Assembly: GCA_031260385.1 (NCBI GenBank)
Contig: JAIRKB010000124.1
Span: 1-12,508 of the forward strand
Length of the DNA stretch: 12,508 bases
DNA from: Propionibacteriaceae bacterium
Lineage (GTDB): Bacteria; Actinomycetota; Actinomycetes; Propionibacteriales; Propionibacteriaceae
Direction: 5' to 3'
A program made the position numbers and the translations under genes. Positions 6,403 to 12,508 of the stretch are shown in pieces; position 1 is the first letter of the stretch, and each line of letters opens with the position of its first letter. Below the pieces are notes generated by a model, which saw only the letters and a list, made by a program, of their open reading frames with translations, was not told the origin of the DNA and searched no databases.

Positions 6403-7628
6403 TAGTACTTCCTCAGCAGAATGCCAGCATTATGGCCGCCAAAACCGAAGGAGAGCGATAAGGCGGTCTCCAGGGGCCGGGTTTGAACCTGATTAGGCGT
6501 GTAGTTGAGGTCACAGTCCGGGTCCGGCTCGACGAGGCCAACCGTTGGCGGAATCTGACCGGTCTGGAGGGCTTTGATCGCTGCAATCGCCTCAACCCCG
6601 CCGGCAGCGCCGAGCATATGCCCGGTCATCGACTTGGTCGAACTGATCGCCACCTCGTAGGCCGCCGCGCCGAGGGCTTTCTTAATCGCCAGGGTTTCGA
6701 TCTTGTCATTGAGGGGGGTTGAGGTTCCGTGGGCATTGATATACAACGCCGCGTCCGGGGTGATTTCCGCCTCCTCGAAGGCCAGCCGGATCGCCGCCGA
6801 ACTCCCCGCCGCCTCCGGATGGGGGGCGGTGATGTGATAGGCATCGTTGGTATTGCCATAGCCGACAATCTCGCAATAAATCTGCGCTCCCCGGGCCTTG
6901 GCATGCTCTAGTTCTTCGAGTACGAGCACGCCGGCGCCCTCACCAATCACGAAACCGTTGCGGCGGGCATCGAAAGGGATTGAGGCGGCATCGGGGTCGG
7001 TTGACTTCGACAAGGCCATCGAGTTGGTGAAGCCGCCAACTGCTAGGGGATTGATCGACGCTTCCGCCCCACCGGCCAAGATTGCATCAGCGGCTCCATA
7101 TTTCAGGGCCCGGAAGGCTTCGCCAATCGCATTGGTCCCCGATGAACAAGCCGAGACGACCGGCAAGGAGGGGCCCATCGCTTGGTAACGCATCGCCACC
7201 AGCGCTGAGGCAATATTGGCGATCATCTTGGGGACAAAGAAGGGTGAGATCCGCTGTGGTCCCCGGTTGAGCAGCACGCCGGTCTCCTCGATGAGGGTGG
7301 TAATCCCGCCAATGCCGGCGCCAATGTAGACCCCTAAGCGGAAGGGATCGATCGCGCCCGCTAGCCCAGCGTCATCCATCGCTTGCACCGCCGCAGCGAT
7401 GCCATATTGGGCATAGAGATCGGTCTTGCGAACCTCGGAGGCCTCCAGATAGAGCCCGGGGTCAAAGTTCTTCACTTCGGCACCCAAGCCGACCTTCATC
7501 CCGGTCGTATCGTAGCGAGTTATCGGGGCGATCCCATGTCGCCCAGCGACCATCGCCTCCCACATTGAGTCCACATCATTGCCGATCGGGGTCAGTCCGC
7601 CCATACCGGTGACAACCACACGTTTCAT
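6402..7628 (-). CDS. fabF: 3-oxoacyl-[acyl-carrier-protein] synthase II FabF
   Basis: A 408-residue beta-ketoacyl-ACP synthase that elongates acyl-ACP with malonyl-ACP. The Cys-His-His triad is intact: C161 in VVSACSSGTN, H300 in INAHGTSTPLND and H337 in TKSMTGHMLG, with K332. These match E. coli FabF C163, H303, H340 and K335. I chose ATG 7628, giving MKRVVVTGMG, because it is the usual family start and AAGGGAG lies just upstream. An in-frame ATG at 7643 would add five residues and is the alternative. It follows fabG after a short gap and overlaps fabZ by one base. Confidence 0.96.
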   Translation of the reverse strand: MKRVVVTGMGGLTPIGNDVDSMWEAMVAGRHGIAPITRYDTTGMKVGLGAEVKNFDPGLYLEASEVRKTDLYAQYGIAAAVQAMDDAGLAGAIDPFRLGVYIGAGIGGITTLIEETGVLLNRGPQRISPFFVPKMIANIASALVAMRYQAMGPSLPVVSACSSGTNAIGEAFRALKYGAADAILAGGAEASINPLAVGGFTNSMALSKSTDPDAASIPFDARRNGFVIGEGAGVLVLEELEHAKARGAQIYCEIVGYGNTNDAYHITAPHPEAAGSSAAIRLAFEEAEITPDAALYINAHGTSTPLNDKIETLAIKKALGAAAYEVAISSTKSMTGHMLGAAGGVEAIAAIKALQTGQIPPTVGLVEPDPDCDLNYTPNQVQTRPLETALSLSFGFGGHNAGILLRKY

Positions 7629-7657
7629 CCCACTCCCTTTCATTATATATCCCCTAC

Positions 7658-8398
7658 TCAGATGTACATTCCGCCATCGACCTTCAAGACTTCACCGGTG
7701 ATATAACCGGCTTTGTCTGAGGCCAAAAAGACCGCCGCATGGGCAATATCCTCAACTGATCCCACCCGCTGCAACGGCACGCGCGCCTCGAGGGCTTCGC
7801 GGGTAGCCTCCACCAGTTCGGCGGTCATGTCAGTTTGGATAAAGCCCGGGGCGATCGCATTACAGGTCACCTGGCGGCGGGCGACCTCGCGGGCGATGGT
7901 CTTGGTTAAGCCAATCATTCCGGCCTTGGCGGCGGCATAGTTGGCTTGGCCAATCTGGCCCATCATTCCAGAGATCGAACTGATATTGATGATCCGGCCG
8001 GATGGAGAGCGCATTAGGGCACTCATCAGGTGTTGGATCATCGCGAACGCTCCCTTGAGGTTCACCGCAATTACCTGGTCGAAATCCTCTTCGGTCATCC
8101 GCAAGGCCAACTTATCGCGGACAATCCCGGCATTGTTGACCAAGATATCCACTCCCGAAAAGTCGGCGAGGATCTGGGCGCAGACCGCCTTAGTCGCTGC
8201 ATAGTTGCCGACATCGCATTGGTAAGCCAGAGCCCGCACCCCCAACTCCACCGCTTCGGCGCAGACCGCCTCGGCAGCGGCGCTATTGCCGGCGTAAACC
8301 ACGGCGACATCGGCACCATTACGGGCCATTTCGACCACGATCGCTCGCCCGATCCCGCGTGAGCCACCGGTTATTACCGCCGTACGTCCCTTAAGCAT
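7658..8398 (-). CDS. fabG: 3-oxoacyl-[acyl-carrier-protein] reductase FabG
   Basis: A 246-residue short-chain dehydrogenase that reduces 3-oxoacyl-ACP with NADPH. It has the cofactor motif TGGSRGIG (residues 10-17), NNAG (88-91), N113 and the catalytic S141, Y154 and K158 in the same spacing as E. coli FabG. Its ATG lies inside the end of fabD, with an 8-nt overlap of sequence ATGCTTAA. The location between fabD and fabF matches the streptococcal fab order. Length and motifs are complete. Confidence 0.97.
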   Translation of the reverse strand: MLKGRTAVITGGSRGIGRAIVVEMARNGADVAVVYAGNSAAAEAVCAEAVELGVRALAYQCDVGNYAATKAVCAQILADFSGVDILVNNAGIVRDKLALRMTEEDFDQVIAVNLKGAFAMIQHLMSALMRSPSGRIINISSISGMMGQIGQANYAAAKAGMIGLTKTIAREVARRQVTCNAIAPGFIQTDMTAELVEATREALEARVPLQRVGSVEDIAHAAVFLASDKAGYITGEVLKVDGGMYI

Positions 8399-9305
8399 TT
8401 CCTAACACCTCCAATGCTTCGGCTAACGAAGCTTGATCGCAAACATTGGTCACCGTCACACCGGGGTCAATCTTGCGGATGAATCCCGACAGGGCCTTAC
8501 CCGGCCCCACTTCGACGAAACGATCAAAGCCGTCGCCGATCAGGTTCTCGATCGTTAGCTGCCACAAGACCGGGTTGTCGATCTGCCGGGCCAGCAAGGC
8601 GGCCGGATCACCGTACGGTCGAGCGGTGGCATTGGCGTAAAGCGGCACCTTACCAAAACCGAAGGGCACTGACTCGAGCCAGAGCGCGAGGTCTTCGGCC
8701 GCCGGGGACATCAGGGGGCTATGGAAGGCACCGGAGACCTTCAGGGGCAAGGCGCGCCCCCCAGCGGCAGCGACCGCCTGGACGAGTTCGGGAGCACGGG
8801 CTAACTCGCAGGCGACCACGATCTGGTCGGGGCAGTTATAGTTCACCGCATAAGCCCCGGCTAAATCCTGGCAGATCATCTCGACTTCAGCGGTGGTCAG
8901 TTTCACCACCGCGAACATCGTACCCGGGTTCGCTTCCCCGGCCCGCTGCATCGCGGTCGCTCGTCGGACCACCAACTCCAACCCGGTCTTCTCACATAGC
9001 ACGCCGGTGAAGGCGGCAGCAGCCAGTTCACCGAGGGAAAAACCAGCCACCCCATCAGGACGAACCCCGGCTTCGCTGAGCGCCGCCGCACAAGCGAGAT
9101 CGGTGACGTAGAGGCAAGGTTGGGTGTTAATCGTTTGATTGAGCGCCTCGGGTGGGCCCTCGAAGCAGAGGGCCTGGATCCCCGGGCGTCGAGCCTCAGC
9201 CCGGTCAAAGATCTCGCGGGCGGACAGACAGTTGTCGTAGAAGTCACGACCCATCCCAACCCCTTGAGCGCCCTGACCAGCAAAAACGAAGGCTAGCTTA
9301 CCCAC
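8391..9305 (-). CDS. fabD: Malonyl-CoA:[acyl-carrier-protein] transacylase FabD
   Basis: A 304-residue enzyme transferring malonyl from CoA to ACP, providing the extender unit for FabH and FabF. The N-terminal FAGQGAQ, nucleophile S90 in GFSLGE, R115 and H195 in GAFHSP are present with E. coli-like spacing (S92, R117, H201). The nucleophile motif has Phe where many homologs have His (GHSLGE); Firmicute-type enzymes also vary at this place. The start is GTG 9305, overlapping the end of fabK by 13 nt; no closer in-frame ATG would keep the conserved N-terminus. Its end overlaps fabG by 8 nt. Confidence 0.96.
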   Translation of the reverse strand: MGKLAFVFAGQGAQGVGMGRDFYDNCLSAREIFDRAEARRPGIQALCFEGPPEALNQTINTQPCLYVTDLACAAALSEAGVRPDGVAGFSLGELAAAAFTGVLCEKTGLELVVRRATAMQRAGEANPGTMFAVVKLTTAEVEMICQDLAGAYAVNYNCPDQIVVACELARAPELVQAVAAAGGRALPLKVSGAFHSPLMSPAAEDLALWLESVPFGFGKVPLYANATARPYGDPAALLARQIDNPVLWQLTIENLIGDGFDRFVEVGPGKALSGFIRKIDPGVTVTNVCDQASLAEALEVLGNA

Positions 9306-10240
9306 TGTCCGGCCTTTTGTAGCACGGCTTCAGCTTCCTGGCTCAGTTCGGCGAGGATCTCGGCGGCAGTCTGCTCTTTCTTGACCAGACCAGCGATCTG
9401 TCCGGCGACGAAACTGCCACCTTGCTCATCGCCATCGACGGCCGCTAGACGCAAGGAGCCGACACCAAGTTCCTCGAGCTCTTCATTGGTGACACTCAGA
9501 TCGTATTCCTTGGCTAAGTACATCCGGGAGAAAGGCGTTTTTAGGGCCCGCACCGGGTGACCGAGACGGCGACCGGTGGCGATGGTGTCAATATCACCCG
9601 CGGCAATGACCTTATCCTTGTAGATCTGGGGGATATTGCACTCTTGCGCTACCAGGAACCGGGTTCCCAGTTGTACCCCGACGGCGCCGAGCATGAAGCT
9701 AGCGGCCACTCCGCGCCCATCGGCGATCCCACCGGCGGCGATCAACGGAATCGAGATCGCGTCGGCGACCTGCGGGATCAGGGCCATGGTCGTGAGCTCA
9801 CCAATGTGGCCACCACTTTCCGTACCTTCCGCAATCACCGCCGCGGCACCGGCCCGTTCCATCCGGATCGCGATGCCAACGGAAGGCACGACCGGGATGA
9901 CCTGGCTGCCAGCTTCCTGCCAGGCGGCCATATAGCGTGACGGATTGCCAGCGCCCGTCGTGATGACGGCCACCTGCTCTTCGGCGACCATGGCGGCTAG
10001 CGCCTCAGCGTGGGGGCTGCGCAACATGATGTTAACCCCAAACGGCCGATCGGTCAGGGTCTTGGCCTTGCGAATCTCGGCCCGGATCGCCTCGGCGGGA
10101 GCATTGCCCCCAGCGATGATCCCCAGACCGCCAGCGGCCGAGACCGCGGCCGCCAACTCGGCGTCCGAGATCCAGGCCATGGCGCCCTGAAAGATTGGGT
10201 AGGTGATACCCAGTAGTTCACATAGTGGTGACTTAAGCAT
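9293..10240 (-). CDS. fabK: Enoyl-[acyl-carrier-protein] reductase II FabK (FMN-dependent)
   Basis: A 315-residue TIM-barrel flavoprotein of the nitronate-monooxygenase-like family that reduces trans-2-enoyl-ACP, the last step of each elongation round. PIFQGAMAW, GGLGIIAGGNAP, PFGVNIML, TTGAGNPS, GGHIGELTTM and AAGGIADG closely follow the Streptococcus pneumoniae FabK pattern, with the catalytic-region His at 145 (H144 there). FabK enzymes are not inhibited by triclosan, unlike FabI; no fabI is in the window. I chose ATG 10240, which overlaps the acpP stop by 8 nt (ATGCTTAA). The in-frame ATG at 10270 lies inside acpP and would add ten unconserved residues. Its end overlaps fabD by 13 nt. Its place between acpP and fabD is diagnostic of the streptococcal-type operon. 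Confidence 0.95.
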   Translation of the reverse strand: MLKSPLCELLGITYPIFQGAMAWISDAELAAAVSAAGGLGIIAGGNAPAEAIRAEIRKAKTLTDRPFGVNIMLRSPHAEALAAMVAEEQVAVITTGAGNPSRYMAAWQEAGSQVIPVVPSVGIAIRMERAGAAAVIAEGTESGGHIGELTTMALIPQVADAISIPLIAAGGIADGRGVAASFMLGAVGVQLGTRFLVAQECNIPQIYKDKVIAAGDIDTIATGRRLGHPVRALKTPFSRMYLAKEYDLSVTNEELEELGVGSLRLAAVDGDEQGGSFVAGQIAGLVKKEQTAAEILAELSQEAEAVLQKAGQWVS

Positions 10241-10460
10241 TGTCGGCTTGAGCCTGCTCAATGGTGGCAATTAGTTCAGCGATCGTGTCGGTGTCGCCGT
10301 CCATCTCAATCGCGACCCCAAAGATATCTTCGAGCTTCATCACGAGATCAACGGTTTCCAGGGAATCGAGGTTGAGCTGAGCGAAGGTGGTGTCGCCGGT
10401 GATGACGAGGGCGGGGTCGCCCTTGAACTCGCGTAGGGCAGTCTGAATATCATTCAACAT
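10233..10460 (-). CDS. acpP: Acyl carrier protein
   Basis: A 75-residue acidic protein that carries growing acyl chains on a 4'-phosphopantetheine arm. The attachment serine is S33 in the LDSLETVDLVM helix-II motif. A strong GGAG lies 7 nt before ATG 10460 in a 30-nt leader after fabH, so acpP is the only early gene of the operon with a free ribosome-binding site. This suits its need for high expression. Its stop overlaps the fabK start. The PPTase upstream of the operon is a candidate modifying enzyme. Confidence 0.97.
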   Translation of the reverse strand: MLNDIQTALREFKGDPALVITGDTTFAQLNLDSLETVDLVMKLEDIFGVAIEMDGDTDTIAELIATIEQAQADNA

Positions 10461-10467
10461 AGTGTTT

Positions 10468-10471
10468 CTCC
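10468..10471 (-). promoter_or_regulatory. Ribosome-binding site of acpP
   Basis: GGAG with a 7-nt spacer to ATG 10460. It stands out because most other fab genes in the operon start within the preceding gene. Confidence 0.7.
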
Positions 10472-10477
10472 GTTTTC

Positions 10478-10493
10478 CTTAGTTACTTAGTTA
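10478..10493 (-). repeat. 8-nt tandem duplication at the fabH stop
   Basis: On the minus strand TAACTAAG-like units repeat twice (read on the plus strand as CTTAGTTA twice). The repeat starts at the fabH stop codon and supplies a further in-frame stop-rich stretch before the acpP ribosome-binding site. Confidence 0.5.
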
Positions 10494-11456
10494 TTCCCAC
10501 ACCCAAAGACAGGTGCCGACCGTCATCCCGGAGCCAAAGGCACACAGTAGATGGGTCTGACCCGGTTCGACTTTGCCTTCGACGCGCAGCTGATGTAATA
10601 ACAGCGGGATACTCGCGCCGGAGACGTTACCGTGTCTTTGAATGTTCATGGGGAAGCGATCGGGGCTCTGCTCGAGCCTTTTTATCGCCGAATCGATGAT
10701 CCGCCGATTCGCTTGGTGAAGGAGGTAAAAATCAATCTCTTCGGGGGCTAACCCCGTTGCCGTGAGGGCATCTTGGACCTCGCGACCAACCATCGTCACG
10801 GCGCGTTTGAACACCGCCGGTCCGTCCATGTGGACGAAGGTATCGGCCGGTTTCGGTCCCGCCAGAGGCCAGTTGCCGGACATATCCTCCGGAATGTTCA
10901 AAACCTGGGTGTCGGGAGCGCTGCGGATCTGGATGTATTTCAACATGGTCCCGGCGGTGACGACACAGGCCGCTGCGCCATCGCCAAAGAGGACACAGGT
11001 TCCGCGATCGGTCCAGTCCGAATGGGCGGACATTTTCTCCGCGCCGATGATGAGTACGTTCTTGGCCCGCCCGGCCGAGATCAGGGCGGCGGCAGTATCG
11101 AGGCAATAAATGAAGCCGACACAACCGGCATTGAGATCCACCGCTGGGCTAGTCGCCCCAATTCGCTCCGCAACGGCACAGGCCAAGGAAGGCGAACAGT
11201 ATTCCCCACCGAGAGTGCCAATCAGGATATAGTCGATCTCCTTGGCCCCTAGACCAGCGTCGGCGAGGGCCTGCTCAGCGGCGGCGGTCGCGAGGTCCGT
11301 CAGGGTCTCCGTGACGCAGAGATAGCGGGAGTCAATCCCCGATTTGGAAACGATCCACTCATTGGAGCTGTCCAGCCCGGTGAGTTCGATTAGTTCGTCA
11401 TTACTGAACTCCCGACTCGGTAAACCGATCCCCGTACCGATTATCTTGATGGTCAC
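10491..11456 (-). CDS. fabH: 3-oxoacyl-[acyl-carrier-protein] synthase III FabH
   Basis: A 321-residue initiating condensing enzyme joining an acyl-CoA primer to malonyl-ACP. Its Cys-His-Asn triad is C112 (NAGCVGF), H247 (LLHQANRR) and N277 (HGNVSGASIP). The positions are the same as or close to E. coli FabH (C112, H244, N274), and the 30-residue His-Asn spacing is identical. The start codon is GTG 11456, which overlaps the stop of the upstream regulator as GTGA. Primer preference (acetyl or branched) cannot be read from the sequence. It is the first enzyme gene in the operon, as in streptococci. Confidence 0.96.
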   Translation of the reverse strand: MTIKIIGTGIGLPSREFSNDELIELTGLDSSNEWIVSKSGIDSRYLCVTETLTDLATAAAEQALADAGLGAKEIDYILIGTLGGEYCSPSLACAVAERIGATSPAVDLNAGCVGFIYCLDTAAALISAGRAKNVLIIGAEKMSAHSDWTDRGTCVLFGDGAAACVVTAGTMLKYIQIRSAPDTQVLNIPEDMSGNWPLAGPKPADTFVHMDGPAVFKRAVTMVGREVQDALTATGLAPEEIDFYLLHQANRRIIDSAIKRLEQSPDRFPMNIQRHGNVSGASIPLLLHQLRVEGKVEPGQTHLLCAFGSGMTVGTCLWVWE

Positions 11457-11905
11457 TTCTTCGCCTTTGTCTCGGAAAAGAAAGCATTGAGCTTGTCGAT
11501 GACAGCCAACAGGACTTCCTTCTCACTGGGTTTTAGTTGATTACTGATGCTTCGCACCATCCGTTGATGGAAGATGCTGTGGGCGCGATCGATGCGCTCC
11601 CCTTGTTTGGTTAAGCAGATGTAGCTCCGGCGTCCGTCGGCAGCACATGGCACCTTGGTGACGTAACCCTTCTGTTGCAGTTTCTTGACGGCGATCGTGG
11701 TGGTGGGCACGGCGATCTTCAGACCAGCCGCGATCTTCGACACCGTGGCCTGGTTCTGCTGGCGAGCGATATAGGCCAACATATGCGCTTCGGCGATCGT
11801 GACCTGCCCTCCCAAAAGGCTGGTTAGCGACCGGGACTCATATTTGAGAATAGCGTCAAAGGTGTCGACCAATAGATCGTTGAGGCTCCCCTCGAAAGCG
11901 TCCAT
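11453..11905 (-). CDS. MarR-family regulator, FabT-like, of the fab operon
   Basis: A 150-residue winged-helix regulator. The HTH lies at about residues 52-82 (VSKIAAGLKIAVPTTTIAVKKL) and the wing carries the MarR signature D-x-R-R-x5-LT-x2-G (DGRRSYICLTKQG). N- and C-terminal helices would form the dimer interface. Its place as first gene before fabH is that of FabT in Streptococcus and Lactococcus, a repressor that binds DNA better with long-chain acyl-ACP. By analogy it may repress its own operon when acyl-ACP is abundant. The stop overlaps fabH by 4 nt. A palindrome between its promoter and start is a candidate operator. The ribosome-binding site is weak (GGTGG). MarR family is firm; FabT function is an inference from context. 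Confidence 0.88.
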   Translation of the reverse strand: MDAFEGSLNDLLVDTFDAILKYESRSLTSLLGGQVTIAEAHMLAYIARQQNQATVSKIAAGLKIAVPTTTIAVKKLQQKGYVTKVPCAADGRRSYICLTKQGERIDRAHSIFHQRMVRSISNQLKPSEKEVLLAVIDKLNAFFSETKAKK

Positions 11906-11924
11906 TTCACCACCAAAATATTGT

Positions 11925-11939
11925 TAGTTTTACAAACTA
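11925..11939 (-). promoter_or_regulatory. 15-bp inverted repeat, candidate operator of the MarR/FabT-like regulator
   Basis: TAGTTT and AAACTA form a perfect inverted repeat around a 3-bp centre. It lies just downstream of the predicted transcription start and upstream of the regulator's ATG. MarR proteins usually bind AT-rich 15-20 bp inverted repeats and often autoregulate, and streptococcal FabT sites likewise have TTTGA/TCAAA-like arms. Confidence 0.55.
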
Positions 11940-11950
11940 TCTGATCTATG

Positions 11951-11980
11951 ATCATAATCATGCGGGCTAGGGCAGGTCAA
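11951..11980 (-). promoter_or_regulatory. Main promoter of the fab operon
   Basis: On the minus strand TTGACC (11975-11980) and TATGAT (11951-11956) are separated by 18 bp, close to the sigma-A consensus. Transcription would start near 11944, leaving a leader of about 40 nt. The -10 lies within the 10-bp palindrome TATGATCATA (11947-11956) and overlaps a 5-3-5 inverted repeat at 11942-11954. A third small repeat (GTCAA-A-TTGAC, 11976-11986) covers the -35. Confidence 0.75.
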
Positions 11981-11998
11981 ATTGACTCTTTGATCCCC

Positions 11999-12508
11999 TT
12001 AACGACTAGGGCTTTCCTCACTCGCCCACACACCGACCAAAGTAAGCCCGCCCTCGATCCCCCAGCGACCCGACCAAGTCAGGTTACGAACTTCAACTGG
12101 GGTTTCACAACGGAATATAATCTCTAGGCCCCCGGCCGGTCGCAAAGTGATCTCGGCGCCGGAAAAGCCTAACCCGGTTCGGGTCAGTGGATACCAGGCC
12201 TTGAAGACCGCCTCCTTGGCACAAAACAAGACCCGATCAAAGGCCGTGGTGGGATCGGTCGCCGCCAACTCGGTCACCGTCGCTAGTTCAGCGGGTAAGG
12301 CAATCCGCGCCAAGACTTTGGCCGGTAAGGCTTGGGCCGGTTCCGCGTCAAGACCGATCGTACGCAAGGGGCCAGCCCGAGCGACGGCGGCCGAGCGATA
12401 ACCGTGGCAGTGGGTCATCGACCCAATCACCCCCTCGGGCCAGATTGGTGCCTTACCGGGCCGTGATGGTATCGCGCTCGGGGGCAGACCGAGTAAGGCC
12501 AGCCCTTG
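11999..12508 (-). CDS. 4'-phosphopantetheinyl transferase, Sfp/EntD/PptT type (C-terminal part)
   Basis: The reading frame is open to the right edge, so the start is outside; 169 codons are visible. The enzyme transfers phosphopantetheine from CoA to a serine of carrier proteins, turning apo-ACP into holo-ACP. Visible motifs in order are PSRPGKAPIWPEGVIGSMTH, then CHGYRSAAVAR, the Mg-binding GLDAEP, and CAKEAVFKAWYPLTRTGLGF with the KE pair. These fit the EntD/PptT branch rather than the short AcpS. A GTG at 12430 is not the real start, because conserved residues continue upstream of it. It ends 93 bp before the fab regulator, on the same strand but before the fab promoter. Modifying this AcpP is likely from context but not shown. 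Confidence 0.92.
   Translation of the reverse strand, partial: QGLALLGLPPSAIPSRPGKAPIWPEGVIGSMTHCHGYRSAAVARAGPLRTIGLDAEPAQALPAKVLARIALPAELATVTELAATDPTTAFDRVLFCAKEAVFKAWYPLTRTGLGFSGAEITLRPAGGLEIIFRCETPVEVRNLTWSGRWGIEGGLTLVGVWASEESPSR

Noticed and set aside
7629..7643. Longer FabF start at ATG 7643
   Set aside because: ATG 7628 has a better-placed AAGGGAG and gives the usual MKRVVVTG start; the longer form remains possible.
10762..11252. Plus-strand frames within fabH
   Set aside because: They are antisense shadows of a complete fabH with intact triad and have no recognisable domain.
12147..12430. Start of the PPTase at GTG 12430, or a plus-strand gene here
   Set aside because: Conserved PPTase residues continue in frame beyond 12430 to the window edge, and the plus-strand frame is a shadow of this coding region.

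Overview
The window comes from a moderately high-GC bacterial chromosome, and every gene I can support lies on the minus strand. The best guess for the host is an actinobacterium. Supporting this are a fused biotin-carboxylase/biotin-carrier subunit, a KmtR-like metal sensor next to a cation exporter, a PptT/EntD-like phosphopantetheinyl transferase, and two membrane proteins with long Pro/Gly/Tyr/Gln-rich N-termini. The fatty-acid operon, however, has the gene order and the FabK enoyl reductase known from streptococci and relatives. This placement is inference and no marker gene settles it.

Read in the direction of transcription (right to left), the layout is as follows. The right edge holds the 3' part of an Sfp/EntD/PptT-type phosphopantetheinyl transferase (11999-12508, start outside the window). 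A 93-bp gap follows with a good sigma-A-type promoter and several inverted repeats. Then comes a compact type II fatty-acid synthesis operon: marR/fabT-like regulator, fabH, acpP, fabK, fabD, fabG, fabF, fabZ (11905 down to 5986). Five of its seven junctions overlap (4, 8, 13, 8 and 1 nt). The exceptions are acpP, which has a 30-nt leader with its own Shine-Dalgarno sequence, and fabF, which follows fabG after a short gap. FabD loads malonyl-ACP, FabH condenses it with an acyl-CoA primer, and FabG, FabZ, FabK and FabF run the elongation cycle on ACP. The PPTase upstream could supply the phosphopantetheine arm of ACP.

After a hairpin at the end of fabZ come two tandem paralogous single-pass membrane proteins of unknown function (5863-4601 and 4392-3109), each apparently with its own transcription start. 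Next is a separately transcribed acyl-CoA carboxylase alpha subunit (2840-1107) with terminators on both sides. It could make the malonyl-CoA used by the fab operon, but no carboxyltransferase subunit lies in the window.

The left end is a metal-resistance unit. An ArsR/SmtB repressor carries the exact metal-ligand spacing of mycobacterial KmtR (Ni/Co sensor). It overlaps by 4 nt a cation-diffusion-facilitator exporter with a His-rich N-terminus, which runs off the left edge.

No tRNA, rRNA, CRISPR array, insertion sequence or recognisable riboswitch was seen, and no gene-free stretch exceeds 300 bp. I did not find a clearly new biological system. The most distinctive points are the streptococcal-style FabT/FabK operon in an actinobacterium-like setting, the palindrome-rich promoter in front of it, the KmtR-type sensor/exporter pair, and the unexplained membrane-protein pair.
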